64,000 bases of DNA from Paenirhodobacter enshiensis (lineage in GTDB: Bacteria > Pseudomonadota > Alphaproteobacteria > Rhodobacterales > Rhodobacteraceae), in NCBI RefSeq assembly GCF_000740785.1, contig NZ_JFZB01000012.1, positions 1-64,000 of the forward strand, given 5' to 3'. The first letter of the stretch is position 1. Every line of letters begins with the position of its first letter. The position numbers were made by a program, and so were the translations under genes. Below are positions 61,431 through 64,000 of this stretch, one piece after another. The notes beneath the pieces were generated by a model, which was not told the DNA's origin, did not search any database, and saw nothing but the letters and a program-made list of their open reading frames with translations.

Positions 61431-62213
61431 ATGACCTACGAAGACATCCTCTACGAGATCCGCGGCGGCGCCGCCTGGATCACCATCAACCGCCCCGAGA
61501 AATACAACGCCTTCCGCGGCCAGACCGTGGACGAGCTGATCCACGCCTTCCAGACCGCGGGCTGGGACCGCAAGGTCGGGGTGATCGTGCTGACCGGGGC
61601 GGGCGACAAGGCCTTCTGCACCGGCGGCGACCAGTCGGCCCACGATGGCCAGTATGACGGGCGCGGCGTCATCGGCCTGCCGATTGACGAGCTGCAATCG
61701 CTGATCCGCGACGTGCCGAAGCCGGTGATCGCGCGCATCAACGGCTTTGCCATCGGCGGCGGCAACGTGCTGGCGACGGTGTGCGATCTGAGCATCGCCG
61801 CCGAGAGCGCGCAGCTCGGTCAGGTCGGGCCGAAGGTGGGCTCGGTCGATCCGGGCTTCGGCACGGCTTATCTCGCCCGCGTCGTCGGAGAGAAGCGCGC
61901 CCGCGAGATCTGGTATCTGAACAAGCGCTACTCGGCGCGGCAGGCGCTCGACTGGGGGCTTGTGAACGCGGTCGTGCCGCTGGCCGATCTGGACGCCGAG
62001 GTCGACCGCTGGGTCGCCGAGCTGATGGAGCGTTCGCCGACCGCGCTTGCGCTGGCCAAGGTGTCGTTCAATGCCGACAGCGAGGCGATCCGCGGCATTT
62101 CGGCGATCGGGATGCGGGCGCTGAGCCTGTATTACGACACCGATGAAAGCAAAGAGGGCGGCATCGCGTTCCGCGAGAAGCGCCGGCCCGATTTCCGCCG
62201 CTTCGGCAAATAG
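61431..62213 (+). CDS. badI: 2-Ketocyclohexanecarboxyl-CoA hydrolase
   Basis: This 260-residue crotonase-fold enzyme, like BadI, opens the ring of 2-ketocyclohexane-1-carboxyl-CoA to give pimelyl-CoA. The length is identical to BadI of R. palustris as I recall it. Landmarks YEDILYEIRGGAAWITINRP, FCTGGDQSAHDGQYDGRG near residue 62, GGGNVLATVCDLSIA near residue 108 and LGQVGPKVGSVDPGFGTAYLA near residue 126 match. The GGDQ...YDGRG block also marks its kinship with MenB-type enzymes. It follows badH by 10 bp with GAGGAGAG as ribosome site. Confidence 0.93.
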   Translation: MTYEDILYEIRGGAAWITINRPEKYNAFRGQTVDELIHAFQTAGWDRKVGVIVLTGAGDKAFCTGGDQSAHDGQYDGRGVIGLPIDELQSLIRDVPKPVIARINGFAIGGGNVLATVCDLSIAAESAQLGQVGPKVGSVDPGFGTAYLARVVGEKRAREIWYLNKRYSARQALDWGLVNAVVPLADLDAEVDRWVAELMERSPTALALAKVSFNADSEAIRGISAIGMRALSLYYDTDESKEGGIAFREKRRPDFRRFGK

Positions 62214-62300
62214 CCCGCCGCTTCGCGCGGGAGGGACCGCCCCTTGGGAGGGGGGCCACCCGCCCGCGCGCCACGACGATCGCGATCAGGGAGGAGAGCG

Positions 62301-63461
62301 ATGTATCCGACGATTTTCGACACCGAGGAGCTGAGTGCGCTGCGCGCCACCGCGCGCCGCTTCGCCATCGGGAGACTGGCCCCGGGGGCACGGGCACGCG
62401 AACAGGCCGGCGTCTTCGGCCGCGAGATTCTGGCCGAGATGGGCGGCCTCGGCCTCATCGCGCCGGAACTGCCCGAGGAGGTCGGCGGCCTCGGCGCCGG
62501 GGCGCTGTATTCCGGCGTCATCATCGAGGAAATCGCGCGCGGCGATTTCAACATGGGCTATGTGAATGTCCTCGGCTCGCTGAACGGGCAGATCCTCGCA
62601 CGGTTCGGCAACCCCGCGATCCGTGCGCACTGGCTGCCCGGACTGACCTCGGGGCAGCTGATGGTCGCCATCGCCCTGACCGAGCCGCGCGGCGGATCGG
62701 ATGCGGCGAACCTCGGACTGCGGATGGAGCGGGCGGGCGATCACTATATCCTGAACGGCGAGAAGACCTCGATCTCGGCGGCCGATCAGGCGGCGGGCGC
62801 TGTGGTCTTCGCCCGCACCGGCCGGGCCGAGGACCGCGCCCGCGGCATCTCGGCGATCTTCGTGCCGATGGACACGCCCGGGATCTCGACGACGCGGTTT
62901 CACGACCTCGGCCAGCACGCGATCGGGCGCGGCTCGATCTTCTTCGACAATGTGCGGGTGCCGGCGGAAAATCTGCTCGGCGAAGAGGGCAAGGGCTTCG
63001 TGCAGGTGATGCAGGGGTTCGATTTTTCGCGCTCGCTGATCGGGCTGCAATGCCTTGGCACGGCGCGGCAATCGCTTGACGAGACCTGGGCCTACATCGG
63101 CGGGCGCAAGGCGTTCGGCAAGCCTCTGGCGGCGTTTCAGGGCATCACCCATCAGCTGGCGGATTTCGACACGAAGATCGAGGCGGCGCGGCTGATGTGC
63201 CTCAACGCGTTGTGGCTGAAGGACAGCGGCCTGCCCCATGTCGCCGAGGCGGCGATGGCGAAATGGTGGCCGCCGCTGCTGGCCTATGAGGCGATCCACG
63301 CCTGCCTGCTGATCCACGGCCATGCCGCCTATTCGACCGAGCTGCCGTTCGAACAGCGCCTGCGCGATGTGCTGGGCCTGCAGATCGGCGACGGCACGGC
63401 GCATATCATGAAGAACATCATCGCCCGCGAACGCGCGGGCCGCGACGCCGTATCCGGCTGA
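62301..63461 (+). CDS. aliB: Cyclohexanecarboxyl-CoA dehydrogenase (acyl-CoA dehydrogenase family)
   Basis: This 386-residue FAD enzyme removes two hydrogens from cyclohexanecarboxyl-CoA to form the 1-ene. It has the acyl-CoA dehydrogenase pattern: GLIAPELPEEVGGLGAGALY near residue 53, MVAIALTEPRGGSDAANLGL near residue 120, GEKTSISAADQAAGAVVFAR near residue 153 and the FAD/active-site tail LQIGDGTAHIMKNIIARE. It lies between badI (87-bp gap) and aliA (27-bp gap), the gene company of AliB. The ribosome site is GGGAGGAGAG. Confidence 0.88.
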   Translation: MYPTIFDTEELSALRATARRFAIGRLAPGARAREQAGVFGREILAEMGGLGLIAPELPEEVGGLGAGALYSGVIIEEIARGDFNMGYVNVLGSLNGQILARFGNPAIRAHWLPGLTSGQLMVAIALTEPRGGSDAANLGLRMERAGDHYILNGEKTSISAADQAAGAVVFARTGRAEDRARGISAIFVPMDTPGISTTRFHDLGQHAIGRGSIFFDNVRVPAENLLGEEGKGFVQVMQGFDFSRSLIGLQCLGTARQSLDETWAYIGGRKAFGKPLAAFQGITHQLADFDTKIEAARLMCLNALWLKDSGLPHVAEAAMAKWWPPLLAYEAIHACLLIHGHAAYSTELPFEQRLRDVLGLQIGDGTAHIMKNIIARERAGRDAVSG

Positions 63462-63488
63462 GCGCGCACCGCGAAGAGGGAGGACCCC

Positions 63489-64000
63489 ATGCAATTCGAT
63501 GCCATCCTGATCGAACCGAGACGGGCCCGGATGCTGGCCGAAGGGCTGTGGCCGGGAAAGACGCTGCTCGATTACTTCGAGGCGGCGCTGCACCGCGCCC
63601 CGGACGCGCTGGCGCTGACCAGCATCGCCACCGCCACCGGCGCACGCCGTGACATGAGCTGGGCCGAGATCGACCGGCTGTCCTGGCGCGCCGCGGTGGG
63701 GCTGCATCGGCTCGGCCTCGGCAAGGACGACGTGCTGGCCTGTCAGCTGTCGAACAGCTGGGAGTTCGTGGTGCTTTACGTCGCCTGCCGCAAGCTCGGG
63801 ATCGTGTTCAATCCCGTCATGCCGATCTTTCGCGAACGCGAGCTGCGCTTCATGCTGCGCCACGGCGAGGCGCAGGCCTTCGTCGTGCCGCGTGAATTCC
63901 GCGGCTTCGATCACGAGGCAATGGCGGCCGGGCTGCGCGCCGATCTGCCCGATCTGCGCCACGTCATTGTTGCGGGGGGCACGGGCGCCGACAGTTTCGA
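63489..64000 (+). CDS. aliA: Cyclohexanecarboxylate-CoA ligase, N-terminal part (cut by window end)
   Basis: The first 170 residues of an acyl-CoA synthetase (ANL superfamily) are visible before the window ends. LWPGKTLLDYFEAALHRAPDALALTS near residue 19, MSWAEIDRLSWRAAVGLHRLG near residue 56 and VLYVACRKLGIVFNPVMPIFRERELRFMLRHGEAQAFVVP in order are typical of the N-terminal domain. The AMP-binding signature lies beyond the edge. Position directly after aliB in a badH-badI-aliB run identifies it as AliA, which activates cyclohexanecarboxylate with CoA and ATP. The substrate is inferred from context. Confidence 0.82.
   Translation, partial: MQFDAILIEPRRARMLAEGLWPGKTLLDYFEAALHRAPDALALTSIATATGARRDMSWAEIDRLSWRAAVGLHRLGLGKDDVLACQLSNSWEFVVLYVACRKLGIVFNPVMPIFRERELRFMLRHGEAQAFVVPREFRGFDHEAMAAGLRADLPDLRHVIVAGGTGADSF

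Noticed and set aside
1-64000. CRISPR array, tRNA or rRNA genes
   Set aside because: No regularly spaced repeats and no cloverleaf or rRNA-like segments were recognised in the intergenic spaces, which are mostly short.

Overview
The window is high-GC (roughly two-thirds G+C by eye), tightly packed DNA. Many gene junctions are ATGA, GTGA or TGATG overlaps. The protein types (LysR, FCD-GntR and EutR regulators, many ABC importers, FAD oxidoreductases) suggest an alphaproteobacterial chromosome, most likely Rhodobacterales/Rhodobacteraceae (Paracoccus/Rhodobacter-like). That is an inference from protein style and gene content; no rRNA or tRNA gene was seen. I call 57 protein genes. The last is cut by the window edge, and one (the MDR dehydrogenase) appears internally deleted. 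I see no CRISPR array, no transposase and no prophage.

Layout. 0.2-13.4 kb: an EamA exporter; a class III aminotransferase plus aldose-epimerase-like pair; a hyuA-hyuB-uronate-dehydrogenase-like operon; a GcvA-like LysR regulator; D-amino acid dehydrogenase (dadA); a PCuAC copper chaperone with a small secreted protein; and a D-aminopeptidase with exact catalytic motifs. 13.4-22.1 kb: a FAD amine oxidoreductase, an aldehyde dehydrogenase, an FCD-type GntR regulator, gamma-glutamyltransferase and a polar amino-acid ABC importer. An identical TGTATACATAA element occurs before the GntR gene and before the importer.

22.2-43.2 kb: a bestrophin-like channel; then a minus-strand module of a membrane/[2Fe-2S]/class III cyclase fusion, an MBL-fold hydrolase, a stand-alone cyclic-nucleotide-binding protein and a 905-aa ABC-exporter-like protein whose ATPase motifs have all degenerated; then a UDP-sugar dehydrogenase. 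This is followed by several glycosyltransferases, a polysaccharide deacetylase-like protein and a Yej/Agp-like oligopeptide or oligosaccharide ABC importer co-transcribed with three glycosyltransferases. I regard this as the most likely undescribed system: a cAMP- and redox-linked envelope glycan module built round a pseudo-ABC protein.

43.2-48.9 kb: a metallophosphoesterase and a microcompartment-free ethanolamine locus (eutR, permease, eutB, eutC). 48.9-58.1 kb: a LysR-controlled operon with a Pot-type ABC importer, a FAD oxidase, a three-subunit opine-oxidase/HcnABC-like dehydrogenase and RidA, probably for an imino- or opine-type compound. 58.2-64.0 kb: a cyclohexanecarboxylate degradation cluster (badK, badR, badH, badI, aliB, aliA) with a near-perfect 30-bp palindrome upstream. 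Next to it is a zinc-type alcohol dehydrogenase that has lost its Rossmann glycine motif through an apparent in-frame deletion.

The window is therefore mainly a catabolic landscape for unusual nitrogen and carbon sources: D-amino acids, hydantoin/oxoproline-like lactams, gamma-glutamyl compounds, ethanolamine, opine-like imino acids and alicyclic acids. A glycan and cyclic-nucleotide island sits in the middle.
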